The notes: generated by a model from the sequence alone, not told the origin. DNA of 23,244 nt from Candidatus Bathyarchaeota archaeon (GCA_004376975.1 SOJA01000029.1:1-23244), one strand, 5' to 3'. Shown: positions 1-7,606, counted from the stretch's first letter. Numbers and translations: made by a program.

Positions 1-363
1 GTATGATGTAGCTGTTTCTGCAGCCTTTTTCAGCTGCTTTTCTGTTATTCCCGGAACTCCATACCCGACTATTATTACGTTTCTTGTTTGTTCAGTGATT
101 TTTGTGTTATCTGAGTCTCTGTATGGATAAATGCACAGGATCTGTTTTTCATCAGCCAAAACAAGCATTTTATCTGTCAGGTTTCTGGGTTTGTTCATGC
201 CAATTCCTGTAAAGGTTTCACCATTTGTTGCGAAGCGTATGTGGGAAGGCGGGTTCAAACGGTTTTTGTCGAATCCGCTTATTGGAATTATAGTCTGCGC
301 GCGCGCAGTGAAGACTGTTGCAGGGTCAATATTGGTTGTTGTTGGAGTTTTTCTAATTTTCAT
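1..363 (-). CDS. B3/4-domain protein, 3' end outside window
   Basis: Partial gene. It reads leftward from an ATG at 363 and runs off the window edge after 121 codons without a stop. The visible residues include IPISGFD, an IRFATNGE strand, FTGIGM, LADEKQILC and the closing TKITEQTRNVIIV. This series resembles the B3/4 domain found in the beta subunit of phenylalanyl-tRNA synthetase and in stand-alone archaeal proteins that may bind tRNA or amino acids. The assignment is by pattern and not by alignment. It starts 17 bases after the uracil-DNA glycosylase stop, so the two are probably co-transcribed. No clear ribosome binding site precedes the ATG. The function of stand-alone B3/4 proteins is largely unproven. 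Confidence 0.6.
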   Translation of the reverse strand, partial: MKIRKTPTTTNIDPATVFTARAQTIIPISGFDKNRLNPPSHIRFATNGETFTGIGMNKPRNLTDKMLVLADEKQILCIYPYRDSDNTKITEQTRNVIIVGYGVPGITEKQLKKAAETATSY

Positions 364-380
364 AGTTTGAAGCTTCGTGC

Positions 381-980
381 TTAATTCTTGGGTTGGATAT
401 ATCGTTTCAGGAGTTGGAAATCCTGCTGCAACAGTTCTTTGTATCTTCCGCTGTAGAGTGCTGCGGCTGGATGGAATGTTGGGAAAATTGTTGTTTGCAT
501 GCCTAAAATAGTTGTTTCATAGGTTTTTCCGTGAGTTTGTGTTATTCCGTTGAATGGCAGCATGACTTTAGAGAAAATATAGGCTGTTGAGTAGTTTCCA
601 AGGGTAACGATGAACCTTGGCTGAATTATTCGGATTTGGCTGTCTAGGTACGGCGTGCATTTTTGGATTTCATCGGGTAAGGGTTCCCGGTTTTTTGGAG
701 GTCTACATTTTAGGATGTTGGCGATGAAAACTGTTTGTCTTGAAAGATCTGCTTCAGCTAGTAGTGTGTCAAGGAGTTTTCCAGCTGCTCCTACGAATGG
801 TTTTCCTTTAGTGTCTTCCCAGTAGCCTGGTGCCTCACCTATAAACATGATTTGGCTGTTTGGGCTGCCTTCGCCTGGGACAGGGTTTTTTCGAGTTCTG
901 CAAAGTTCACATTTGCGGCAAGCTATGATTTCAGTAGAAATGGAATCCAAAAGTTTTCCCTTAGACAAGACAACAACCAC
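381..980 (-). CDS. Family-4 uracil-DNA glycosylase (UDGa), Fe-S type
   Basis: Removes uracil produced by cytosine deamination, starting base excision repair. The 199-residue length is typical of family 4. Four cysteines placed for a [4Fe-4S] cluster are visible: C21 and C24 (CRKC), C92 and C108. The catalytic motif GEAPGYWED is at 48-56, followed by GKPFVGAAG at 59-67. The C-terminal HPAAAL motif begins at H170. The longest reading starts at GTG 980. However, GGAG (984-981) abuts that codon and lies 11 bases before an in-frame TTG at 968, which may be the true start. A TATA-like box lies on the minus strand near 1006-1015. The B3/4-domain gene follows 17 bases downstream. Confidence 0.93.
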   Translation of the reverse strand: MVVVLSKGKLLDSISTEIIACRKCELCRTRKNPVPGEGSPNSQIMFIGEAPGYWEDTKGKPFVGAAGKLLDTLLAEADLSRQTVFIANILKCRPPKNREPLPDEIQKCTPYLDSQIRIIQPRFIVTLGNYSTAYIFSKVMLPFNGITQTHGKTYETTILGMQTTIFPTFHPAAALYSGRYKELLQQDFQLLKRYIQPKN

Positions 981-1084
981 TCCTATGAGTTTCTTTTAAT
1001 TTTTGTACTTATAAACATCAATTATGGGCATGAGGGAGATGAGGCACGCACTAATGGTTACACAGATAGCTGATTTGTCCAGCC

Positions 1085-1110
1085 TGAAAAAACCGGTGGG
1101 GAAGGGGGGT
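1085..1110 (-). terminator. C-tract/T-run 3'-end element (site A)
   Basis: On the minus strand the sequence reads ACCCCCCTTCCCCACCGG and then six T. It lies about 80 bases past the stop of the leftward DUF1805 gene. T runs terminate transcription in archaea. The preceding C tract, which makes the template strand G-rich, is shared with other gene ends in this window. The terminator role is inferred. Confidence 0.45.
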
Positions 1111-1191
1111 ATTAGAAGTGATAGGAGGATATGTGGGAGTTAATAGTTGCGTGTTGCGAATAGGTGAGGAAACTGGTTGCAGTTGGTTGTT

Positions 1192-1485
1192 TTAGAATAG
1201 GCAGCTTAGGGCGTCAGAGCCCTTCATTCCGACATTTACGCCTAAGTTTTTCGCTTTTGAAGTGGCAGCTTTTACTTCTGCATTAAGTACGTCTTCAAAA
1301 CTTTTCACTCCGCTAACCACAGCAGCAGCAACGTCGAGGCTTTCAGCAACATCAACATTCAAGAAGCCGCACATGACAAACCCTTTCTCAGCAGAGACTA
1401 GAATCAAAGGTGGGGAGTCAGGCAACTCAACTTTCACACCCAAACCAACCTTATCATAAACCTTTACAGACATAACGCTAATCAC
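1192..1485 (-). CDS. DUF1805 (YunC-like) protein
   Basis: Small conserved protein of unknown function, about 97 residues. The series VKVELPDSPPLILVSAEKG, then FVMCGFLNVDVAE, AAAVVSGVKSFEDVLNAEV and a C-terminal LGVNVGMKGSDAL matches the DUF1805 family known from archaea and Bacillus (YunC). The frame is open back to an ATG at 1506. I chose the GTG at 1485 because GAGGTG, a good archaeal ribosome binding site, sits five bases upstream of it. An ATG at 1473 is another option. It is transcribed leftward as a single gene and is followed by the C-tract/T-run element at 1085-1110. No reaction is known to me for this family. Confidence 0.8.
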   Translation of the reverse strand: MISVMSVKVYDKVGLGVKVELPDSPPLILVSAEKGFVMCGFLNVDVAESLDVAAAVVSGVKSFEDVLNAEVKAATSKAKNLGVNVGMKGSDALSCLF

Positions 1486-1592
1486 ACGAACACCTCTCGA
1501 TAACAAAGTTATTCTTGTACATCCAACTTAAATAACAATCGCACAGAACACAAGGACCTACTGACTAGCAAAATCTCATCATTCTAAAGTAG

Positions 1593-1607
1593 AAAAAGGA
1601 GGAGGGT
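1593..1607 (-). terminator. C-tract/T-run 3'-end element (site D)
   Basis: On the minus strand ACCCTCCTCC runs into five T, beginning 22 bases past the stop of the acidic micro-ORF. It is a weaker version of the elements at 1085-1110, 9245-9270 and 11137-11158, and it too has the sense orientation of the preceding gene. Confidence 0.35.
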
Positions 1608-1628
1608 AACCAAGATAGCTTAGGGTTT

Positions 1629-1694
1629 TCACCATTCTTCTTCGTCTTCCTCTTCTTCTTCCTCTTCCCATTCTTCCTCTTCTTCTAAGTGCAC
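1629..1694 (-). CDS. Acidic micro-ORF, Glu/Trp-rich
   Basis: Open frame of 21 codons starting at GTG 1694, or 27 codons from an in-frame ATG at 1712. Apart from the first residues it is almost all glutamate and aspartate with two tryptophans, one internal (EEEEEWEEEE) and one as the last residue. GGAGGT stands seven bases before the GTG. A TATA-like box on the minus strand at 1737-1746 predicts a transcript start near 1715. A pyrimidine-rich tract with a T run follows the stop. These signals argue for expression, but codon repetition alone could create such an ORF. The protein would be strongly negative and probably disordered. I recognise no family. Confidence 0.4.
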   Translation of the reverse strand: MHLEEEEEWEEEEEEEDEEEW

Positions 1695-1736
1695 AGTGTC
1701 AACCTCCAACATGAAAAAGCAATAGCATACCGTCCG

Positions 1737-1746
1737 AAAATAAGTT
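1737..1746 (-). promoter_or_regulatory. TATA-like box for acidic micro-ORF
   Basis: Minus-strand AACTTATTTT lies about 26 bases upstream of an inferred transcript start near 1715, just before the ATG at 1712 and the GGAGGT that precedes GTG 1694. Confidence 0.3.
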
Positions 1747-1852
1747 TTACTATCATCCCATCACAGAAGAGTTAAAAGAATATTTAGCCGACCCTTCATG
1801 TAGAGAACAGTAGCCATGAGAACGCTGGCATATGAATGGAGAAGCTTACGTT

Positions 1853-2458
1853 ATGCTGACGAAACTGAAGAAAAAAGTTCAGGTAAGGCTTGAAGCTGAA
1901 GCAAGAGCAATCCATAGAATAGGGTTATCACCGAACAAAGTGAGCGCCATAGGCATAACCTTAGCTTTTTTTTCAGCCCTAGTATACACGATGTGGCAAG
2001 TCAATACGTTTTATCTGCTGCTTGCAGCTGCGTTGCTCTTGGTGTCAGGATTCTGCGACGCTCTAGACGGAATACTGGCTAGGCTCTATGATGAAACAAC
2101 AGGTTTCGGTGGATTTCTGGACTCTCTCTTGGATAGGTACGCAGACGCAGTGGTATATGGTGGCATAATAGTAAGCGGATTATGCGACGTCCTGTGGGGT
2201 TTAGCAGCCATAACAGGCTCTTTACTTGTAAGCTACAGTCGTGCAAGAGCAGAAGCAGCGGGGATAGAAATGGAATCAATAGGATTGGCTGAAAGGGCTG
2301 AACGCATGATTGTGCTAGTCGCAACAAGCGTAACAGCGGCTTTCTGGCAGCCAAGAACAGCGATGAATGCTGGCATAATCTTGCTTGCAATATTAACAAA
2401 CCTAACAGTTCTACAAAGAAGCTTACACGTTTACAAGAAAATAGAGAAAAACGTTTAG
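1853..2458 (+). CDS. CDP-alcohol phosphatidyltransferase (archaetidylinositol phosphate synthase-like)
   Basis: Membrane enzyme that transfers a phosphoalcohol head group onto a CDP-activated lipid. In archaea the closest role is making archaetidylinositol phosphate from CDP-archaeol. The family signature is clear: CDALDGILAR followed by GFGGFLDSLLDRYAD, giving the D-x2-DG-x2-AR-x8-G-x3-D-x3-D metal-binding pattern. Several hydrophobic helices surround it. The frame is open to an ATG at 1832. I prefer the ATG at 1853 because the protein then begins MLTKLKKKVQ, as family members do, and a GGAG lies 11 bases upstream. It converges with S26e, with 15 bases between the stops. The choice of inositol phosphate over another head group is inferred. 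Confidence 0.85.
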   Translation: MLTKLKKKVQVRLEAEARAIHRIGLSPNKVSAIGITLAFFSALVYTMWQVNTFYLLLAAALLLVSGFCDALDGILARLYDETTGFGGFLDSLLDRYADAVVYGGIIVSGLCDVLWGLAAITGSLLVSYSRARAEAAGIEMESIGLAERAERMIVLVATSVTAAFWQPRTAMNAGIILLAILTNLTVLQRSLHVYKKIEKNV

Positions 2459-2473
2459 CTATAAGGTTTGAAT

Positions 2474-2767
2474 CTATCTTCTTCGCTTTCTCGGACGCGT
2501 ATGCCGCTCGCTCTTAGCTCTAACTTTTACAACACCTCTGTGCACTGCACAGGATACACAATAATACTTAGATGCTGTTGCAGAAGCAATGTAGGTACCT
2601 TTCTGGCGAAGCTCCTTAGCCAAAGCATAATCCACCATAGAAACCCGTTTAGTAACTTTCTTAGCTTTATCTCTAGGCACCATTGCGCCACAGCCAGTAC
2701 ACTGAACTAAACCTCCACTTCCCTTTCCACCTTTGGATCTCCCGTGGCTTTTCCTTTTATAAGGCAT
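2474..2767 (-). CDS. rps26e: 30S ribosomal protein S26e
   Basis: Small-subunit ribosomal protein shared by eukaryotes and TACK/Asgard archaea. The 97-residue product is highly basic. It starts MPYKRKSHGRSKGGKG and has two cysteine pairs, CTGC near 22-25 and CVSC near 75-78, forming the zinc site. It ends in an Arg/Lys tail (RPRKRRR). The length and motif order fit archaeal S26e. A TATATAAG-like box on the minus strand near 2814-2826 predicts a transcript start near 2794. The only good GGAG lies at that point, so the gene appears to lack a well-placed ribosome binding site. This gene is the best phylogenetic marker in the window. Confidence 0.95.
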   Translation of the reverse strand: MPYKRKSHGRSKGGKGSGGLVQCTGCGAMVPRDKAKKVTKRVSMVDYALAKELRQKGTYIASATASKYYCVSCAVHRGVVKVRAKSERHTRPRKRRR

Positions 2768-2930
2768 ACATATTCACTTGTGTTTAGTCTACTCCTTGTA
2801 AAAATGTTTGGCTGTCTTATATATCTGTCCATACGTTAACCAATGGAGATGCCTCCCGCAAACCCCCGTTTCAGAAAACTCAGATGTGGTGTGCGCCAGA
2901 GATTTCCGACAAAAGTTAAATGGGCAACAA

Positions 2931-2936
2931 TATAAA
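2931..2936 (+). promoter_or_regulatory. TATA box for winged-helix-like gene
   Basis: TATAAA sits 43 bases before the ATG at 2974, giving an inferred transcript start near 2958. GAGGG at 2963-2967 then lies six bases before the ATG. Confidence 0.5.
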
Positions 2937-2973
2937 GGAACTGTGAATAGAACATGTTCTTTGAGGGAACTAC

Positions 2974-3324
2974 ATGCATGTAGAAAAGGAAATCATGTCA
3001 TATTTACATAAGTATGGAAACACAAAAGAAAGCGACATAATAAGTTATGGTGCAAAGAAATTCAACTATTCTTCGGAAGAGATGAAGAAAGTTTTAAAGC
3101 GAATGGGGATAAAGGATATAATCCACTATGTTGTCCATAGCAAACTTGAGCCCCCTGAAGTTTATATTAGCTTGAAAGAGCCTTTGCCTCCTGACATTGC
3201 TAAGGTCCTTCTTGATGCTTTCATCCAAATGAAAACAGTGGAAGAAGATGCACAGAATATTCTTGAAAAAGCTGCTTCAATTGCAGATCAGAAGACCAAA
3301 GAAGGAAATTCAGGAATACTGTAG
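2974..3324 (+). CDS. Unknown small protein, winged-helix-like
   Basis: The 116-residue product is not recognised. It starts with a helical stretch resembling a winged helix-turn-helix (MSYLHKYGNTKESDIISYG, then a second helix SSEEMKKVLKRMGI and a strand-like IIHYVVHS). A C-terminal helical region (PPDIAKVLLDAFIQ, NILEKAASIADQKTKE) could dimerise. A DNA-binding role is therefore possible but unproven. The start is well supported: a TATAAA box at 2931, GAGGG at 2963-2967 and six bases to the ATG. It is monocistronic and converges with the RNase HI gene, whose stop lies about 50 bases away. Confidence 0.7.
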   Translation: MHVEKEIMSYLHKYGNTKESDIISYGAKKFNYSSEEMKKVLKRMGIKDIIHYVVHSKLEPPEVYISLKEPLPPDIAKVLLDAFIQMKTVEEDAQNILEKAASIADQKTKEGNSGIL

Positions 3325-3376
3325 TGCACGTTGAAAACTCCTAGCTTGAGTGTTGAGGATGCCATCTACAATGGGT

Positions 3377-3802
3377 TCAGATGCAGCCATTAGTGGCTTT
3401 GTTCAGGGTTTGATTAGCCAGTGAATCCACTTCTTCAATGTGCCTTTCTGTTCTGGAAGCGTGTATGAAAGATGTTTTATGGAACTTTTGCTTTAGTTCT
3501 TCCACTTTCAACCATAATTCTTTCAGGTTCTGATTTCTAACTCGGTATTCTCCGTTAAGATGTTTCACAACAAGCTCACTGTCCAAATAGCACACTACTT
3601 CTTGGTTGGTTAGTTCAGAAGCGAACTTGAGAGCGTATATCAAAGCTTCATATTCAGCTTGATTGTTAGTTCTTATTCCAACATATTCGGAGTATCTCTT
3701 CAGAATTTCACCAGTCTCAGCTAGAATCATAAAGGCTATTGCAGAAGATCCGGGATTACCTCTGGAAGCACCATCAGAATATATTTTTAACCTTAACTTC
3801 AT
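3377..3802 (-). CDS. rnhA: Ribonuclease HI family protein
   Basis: Hydrolyses the RNA strand of RNA-DNA hybrids, for example in R-loops or primers. The 141-residue protein has the complete acidic active site of type 1 RNase H: D10 in YSDGASRGNPG, E50 in NNQAEYEAL, D74 in CYLDSELVV and D126 in EEVDSLAN. A histidine, H121, lies in the loop before the last aspartate. It lacks the basic protrusion of E. coli RNase HI, as usual for archaeal and RnhA-like short forms. It is transcribed leftward from an ATG at 3802. The 223 bases between its divergent start and the XPB gene show A/T-rich stretches but no gene. Confidence 0.92.
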   Translation of the reverse strand: MKLRLKIYSDGASRGNPGSSAIAFMILAETGEILKRYSEYVGIRTNNQAEYEALIYALKFASELTNQEVVCYLDSELVVKHLNGEYRVRNQNLKELWLKVEELKQKFHKTSFIHASRTERHIEEVDSLANQTLNKATNGCI

Positions 3803-4066
3803 TTTTCCTTCATCTGCCTTAACATTTTATTTCTACTTTATGTAAGCTTGCAGATACCTCGCGGCTTAACACATATATTAGCTTTGAATGGAACAGAATA
3901 GATAGAGGATAGATACGTGTTTTCTTCGTCGAAAACTTTGGAAAAACCGTCATGCAGTAGCTGCCGTAAATTATATTGAGTAAGGGGATAAATGTATTAT
4001 TAAATAAGTCGTTTTTAGTTGCTGTAGAAGCGATTATATGATCTGTCTCCAGGTAGGTAGAGTGGA

Positions 4067-5398
4067 ATGATCCTTCTGAAATATGACGGGGGAAGTCTCC
4101 TTATTTATGGAGATGTTGGAACCCCTTACGGTCAGTGGGACCCAAGAGTGGATGCTTTTAGGGCTATGGCTATTTACTACCGCGAGGTTTTAGCCTATCT
4201 AGACAGGAACCACATGATCTACCGAGATGAAGTTGCTAACCCGCCTCCTATCCCTACTCTCTCAGGTAAGGTGGATCTGCGGCCTTACCAGAAGGATGCT
4301 CTTGATGCTTGGTTTGATGCGGGTAAAAGAGGGGTAATTGTTTTGCCGACTGCTGCTGGGAAAACATTCATTGCCTTGAAAGCTATTGAGATGCTTAATG
4401 TTTCCACGTTAGTGTTGGTTCCTACCTTGGACTTGCTGGATCAGTGGCGGCAGCACCTCACCAATCAGTTCGCGATAGAGGTAGGAGTTTATGGTGGAGG
4501 AGAACGATTGCTCAGGCCTTTAACTGTCTCAACTTATGATTCGGCTTACATTCAAGCTGAGCATCTTGGAAACAAGTTTTTGCTCCTAGTCTTTGATGAG
4601 GTACATCACCTCCCAGCTTCAAGCTACAGCCAGATAGCGGAGATGTACATTGCCCCTTATAGGATGGGTTTAACGGCTACGTATGAAAGGGATGATGGTC
4701 TTCACTTGAACCTGCCGCGGTTAGTAGGCGGCCGTGTCTACGAGCTTGGGGTGGACGCTTTAGTGGGGAAACATTTGTCTCCTTACAGTCACGAAAAATT
4801 TTTTGTAGACCTCACGTTGGAGGAGCAGAAGCGTTACCGTAAAGATTATGATGTTTTCACTGGATATTTGAAGAAGAAGAGAATTGTATTAAGGAGCCTG
4901 GAAGACTTCCGCAGGTTCATCATGAGGACGGGACGCGACTCAGAAGCAAGAGAGGCTTTGCTGGCTAGAAACAGAGCGTTGAAGACAGCCCTCAACTCTG
5001 AGGCTAAAATCAAAGCTCTAGCCGAATTCTTAAGCGTCTATGATAAAGAGAAAGTGTTGGTTTTCACTAGGTACAACCAGCTTGTTTATCGTATAAGCCG
5101 TCGTTTTCTTATACCAGCGGTAACCCATCAGACTTCTAAGGAGGAGAGAAGGCAGATTTTGTCAAAGTTCAAGGCTGGAGAATACAGAGCTATCGTAACT
5201 TCTCAGGTTTTGGATGAAGGTGTTGATGTTCCAGATGCTTCTGTAGGTTTTATCCTAAGCGGGACTGGAAGCAGCAGAGAGTACATTCAACGGTTGGGAC
5301 GAATACTTAGGAAGAGGCAGGGGAAACAGGCTAAGCTTATTGAGATAGTAGCCCGAGAAACTGTGGAGACCAGGATAAGCGAGAGGAGACATCGATAG
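4067..5398 (+). CDS. xpb: XPB/Rad25-type DNA helicase
   Basis: Superfamily 2 DNA translocase, homologous to the XPB subunit of TFIIH. The 443-residue archaeal form works with Bax1 in unwinding and incising damaged DNA. An N-terminal damage-recognition-like region spans roughly 1-60. The Q-like motif LRPYQKDAL is at 71-79, Walker A LPTAAGKT at 93-100, the DEVH box at 177-180 and motif III TAT at 203-205. The C-terminal helicase lobe has VLVFTRY, TSQVLDEGVDVPDA and the arginine-finger motif QRLGRILRK. The RED motif of XPB reads R-D-D here (208-210), a conservative change. The stop lies 12 bases before the Bax1 start and overlaps its ribosome binding site, so the pair form an operon. Confidence 0.95.
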   Translation: MILLKYDGGSLLIYGDVGTPYGQWDPRVDAFRAMAIYYREVLAYLDRNHMIYRDEVANPPPIPTLSGKVDLRPYQKDALDAWFDAGKRGVIVLPTAAGKTFIALKAIEMLNVSTLVLVPTLDLLDQWRQHLTNQFAIEVGVYGGGERLLRPLTVSTYDSAYIQAEHLGNKFLLLVFDEVHHLPASSYSQIAEMYIAPYRMGLTATYERDDGLHLNLPRLVGGRVYELGVDALVGKHLSPYSHEKFFVDLTLEEQKRYRKDYDVFTGYLKKKRIVLRSLEDFRRFIMRTGRDSEAREALLARNRALKTALNSEAKIKALAEFLSVYDKEKVLVFTRYNQLVYRISRRFLIPAVTHQTSKEERRQILSKFKAGEYRAIVTSQVLDEGVDVPDASVGFILSGTGSSREYIQRLGRILRKRQGKQAKLIEIVARETVETRISERRHR

Positions 5399-5410
5399 GA
5401 GGAAGAAGCT

Positions 5411-6979
5411 TTGTTGCCAAGTAGCCTGTTGATCACCAAGAGATGGCGGGACACGATAAAACCTGTCTATGCTCACCTAGACCGGAAAAATCTTGAGGTT
5501 GCAAAGCTGCTTATCCAAACCTACAATGATCACGTGGGAAGAAGGAAGGGTGAATTAAACGAAACCGTTGGCACGATGGAAGAAATGGGGTACGACTACC
5601 GGTACGTGAGAGGCCTTTCAGCTCTCCTAGATAGAAGATGCCAACTTGAAACGCAGACAGGTGTTGATCCTGTTAGAGCAAGGAGGGAACTTTTCAAGAT
5701 AGCTCACAGGGCGGGTTTGCCAATCACTGTTCACGATAGAAACGTCATCATCCATCAAGTAGCTTCGCAGTTGCAGGTTACAGCGGAAGAGCTGGAGGAA
5801 TCCATGTATGGAGATTTGGAAGACGAGCTTGTTCTAGAAGAATTCAGGCCTGTTGAACCTGAACCCTTGGTGAAACAGTATAATCTAAGCCTAACTCAAA
5901 CGTTGCTGTTTTGCTGCACAGAGCTTACGTTTACGACCTTTGGCAATTGGCAGCGTATTTTCAGGCAGATTAAATGGTTAGGCCTCATCTACACCGTGTG
6001 GAAAAAAGATGGTGGGTATCAAGTGAAGGTTGACGGGCCAGCGTCGCTGTTCAAGTTAAACCGTAGGTATGGGACAAGCTTGGCCAAGCTTCTGCCGCTC
6101 ATTATAGAAAGCTGGGAATGGAGTGTGAAAGCCAAGATTTTGCCGCGTAAAGATGATAGACGACTTCTAAACTTGGAGTTGGACAGCCGAAAACACGGCG
6201 GGTACATGGAGTCACTTGATAAGCCTAAGCACATGAAGGTTTACGACAGCCGAGTTGAACAGGATTTTGCAAGCCGCTTCAAGGCTCTTGACACAGGTTG
6301 GACGTTAACTAGGGAGCCTGAACCCCTCCCTGTGGGAAGAAAAGTTATGATCCCTGATTTTAAAATGTGTAAAGGCGGCTTGACAGTGTACTTGGAAATC
6401 GTAGGGTTCTGGACTCCCAGATACCTTGAAGAAAAAGTTAAGAAACTTAAGCTGTTAGGCGATGTGGATATGATTGTGGCTGCCGACAGAAATTTGGCCT
6501 GTCAAAGACTGGACTATATAGGAAAGAAGCTGAATGTTATTTATTATCAGCGGAAAATACCGTTAAAGCCAATTCTAGCCCATCTTAAGGCTAGGCAGGA
6601 ATGTTTGGTGAAGAAACAGACTGGACGCCTTCACACTGAGTTTTTATCTCTTGAGAAGCCTGTTGTGGAAGCTTGGGAACTCGCTGAGAAGCTGGGGGTT
6701 TTAGAGGATGCTGTGAAGGAGGTTCTCAAGGAAAAAGAGGTTTATGGGTATACTTGCTTAGGAGATATGTTGATAAAAGAAACAAAGCTCACCGAGATCA
6801 GGGAAAAACTGGAAGATCGACTAGACCAGGGCGACCTTAGTCTCAGTGAAGCATCCAGAATTATTGAAAATGCAGGTGGAAAAAGATCAACCAGTATCCT
6901 AGATGCTTTAGACTATAGGATAGAGTGGCATGGCATAGACGTTCAATCAGCCAAGATTTATAGAAAAAATGAAAACTGA
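5411..6979 (+). CDS. bax1: Bax1 nuclease, XPB partner (DUF790)
   Basis: Structure-specific endonuclease that binds archaeal XPB and cuts DNA bubbles and forks. The 522-residue length is typical. The C-terminal half carries the PD-(D/E)xK nuclease core: E283 in YDSRVEQDFASRF, D316 in IPDF, E329 in YLEIVGFWTPRYLE and K342. REPEPLPVG just before it is a family hallmark. The N-terminal half (DUF790) contacts XPB. Translation starts at TTG 5411, with AGGAGG at 5397-5402 overlapping the XPB stop; a second TTG at 5414 is possible. The last 100 or so residues are charged and helical. The convergent unknown gene ends 65 bases beyond the stop. Confidence 0.93.
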   Translation: MLPSSLLITKRWRDTIKPVYAHLDRKNLEVAKLLIQTYNDHVGRRKGELNETVGTMEEMGYDYRYVRGLSALLDRRCQLETQTGVDPVRARRELFKIAHRAGLPITVHDRNVIIHQVASQLQVTAEELEESMYGDLEDELVLEEFRPVEPEPLVKQYNLSLTQTLLFCCTELTFTTFGNWQRIFRQIKWLGLIYTVWKKDGGYQVKVDGPASLFKLNRRYGTSLAKLLPLIIESWEWSVKAKILPRKDDRRLLNLELDSRKHGGYMESLDKPKHMKVYDSRVEQDFASRFKALDTGWTLTREPEPLPVGRKVMIPDFKMCKGGLTVYLEIVGFWTPRYLEEKVKKLKLLGDVDMIVAADRNLACQRLDYIGKKLNVIYYQRKIPLKPILAHLKARQECLVKKQTGRLHTEFLSLEKPVVEAWELAEKLGVLEDAVKEVLKEKEVYGYTCLGDMLIKETKLTEIREKLEDRLDQGDLSLSEASRIIENAGGKRSTSILDALDYRIEWHGIDVQSAKIYRKNEN

Positions 6980-7044
6980 AAGGCATGGGAACAGGGCTGC
7001 CGGGCACGCAGAAATTGTTGGCAACACGTGAATGCTTTGGGGAG

Positions 7045-7563
7045 CTAGCGGTACATTGCAGCTCTATGTGGGTATTTCTTTTCGAAGAGCTTGTATGCTT
7101 CTATAGTCAGTTTCTTTTCAAGTTTCTGCTGGCTTTTGGAGATAGTGTTCAGGTTTGGGTGTGCTATAACCGGTCCGCTCAGGATGGTTTTAGGTGCTTT
7201 CTTTTGCAGTTCCATTGTAGGCACAGGCGGTATCATCAAAAACTTCTCGATCAGCTTGTTCAGAGCTTTTCCTTGATGGATTGATGTGAGCAGTTCTTCA
7301 GTGTCCATATTGGATAGTGGTCTGAACCCGTAGGATGGTACTCCTTCTGTGACCTTTTGCATTTCATTTAGGCTGTTTAGTTTTACGCCGACCCCTGTGT
7401 ATTCTCTGGGGTTAAGAGGCACCAGCTTCAGTCTGTAGCCTACTCTGGGATTTAGGATGAGCATGTTTCCTTTTCGATCAATAAGAACGGTCCAGCCTTC
7501 AGGTTTCTTGTTATACTGGCTCATAATCTTGTTCATCAATGAATCAACTGGCTCGACATTCAT
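7045..7563 (-). CDS. Unknown 172-residue protein
   Basis: No family recognised. The protein has a predicted mixed alpha/beta N-terminal half (WTVLIDRKGNMLILNP, YRLKLVPLNP) and a proline-rich middle (FLMIPPVPTMELQ). It ends in a lysine-rich helical tail (KSQQKLEKKLTIEAYKLFEK, then KYPHRAAMYR). There is no signal peptide, membrane helix or cysteine motif. The composition looks like a real soluble protein. It is divergent from the beta-CASP ribonuclease, with a TTTAAA-centred TATA-like box at 7600-7606 between them that is nearly palindromic and could serve either direction. It converges with Bax1. The ATG at 7563 has no strong ribosome binding site, consistent with a short leader. Confidence 0.72.
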   Translation of the reverse strand: MNVEPVDSLMNKIMSQYNKKPEGWTVLIDRKGNMLILNPRVGYRLKLVPLNPREYTGVGVKLNSLNEMQKVTEGVPSYGFRPLSNMDTEELLTSIHQGKALNKLIEKFLMIPPVPTMELQKKAPKTILSGPVIAHPNLNTISKSQQKLEKKLTIEAYKLFEKKYPHRAAMYR

Positions 7564-7599
7564 GGGAATTACGTTCCAACCTGCTATGCTGGGTGCTCC

Positions 7600-7606
7600 T
7601 TTAAAA
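7600..7606. promoter_or_regulatory. Near-palindromic TATA-like box between divergent genes
   Basis: CTTTAAAAAG lies about 40 bases upstream of the leftward unknown gene, giving an inferred start near 7577 and a 14-base leader. The same core could work rightward. The ribonuclease may instead use an A/T-rich box near 7665-7672. Confidence 0.35.

Larger units (their letters stand above)
1507..1831. other. Intergenic stretch holding micro-ORF and divergent promoters
   Basis: Gene-poor interval between the DUF1805 gene and the phosphatidyltransferase. It holds the acidic micro-ORF (1629-1694, minus), its TATA-like box (1737-1746, minus), the T-run element at 1593-1607, and an A/T-rich plus-strand box near 1772-1785 that may drive the phosphatidyltransferase. 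Nothing else was seen. Confidence 0.5.

Noticed and set aside
1024..1143. Plus-strand 39-codon frame through the G-rich tract, preceded by an A/T-rich box
   Set aside because: No family resemblance, repeated early ATG codons and no separate binding site; the G runs are better explained as the minus-strand 3'-end element of the DUF1805 gene.
2808..3011. Plus-strand frame of 67 codons
   Set aside because: It spans the promoter, binding site and start of the winged-helix-like gene, which has better signals.
6985..7284. Plus-strand frame of 99 codons after Bax1
   Set aside because: It is mostly antisense to the 172-residue gene and Cys/Phe-rich in a way typical of shadow frames.
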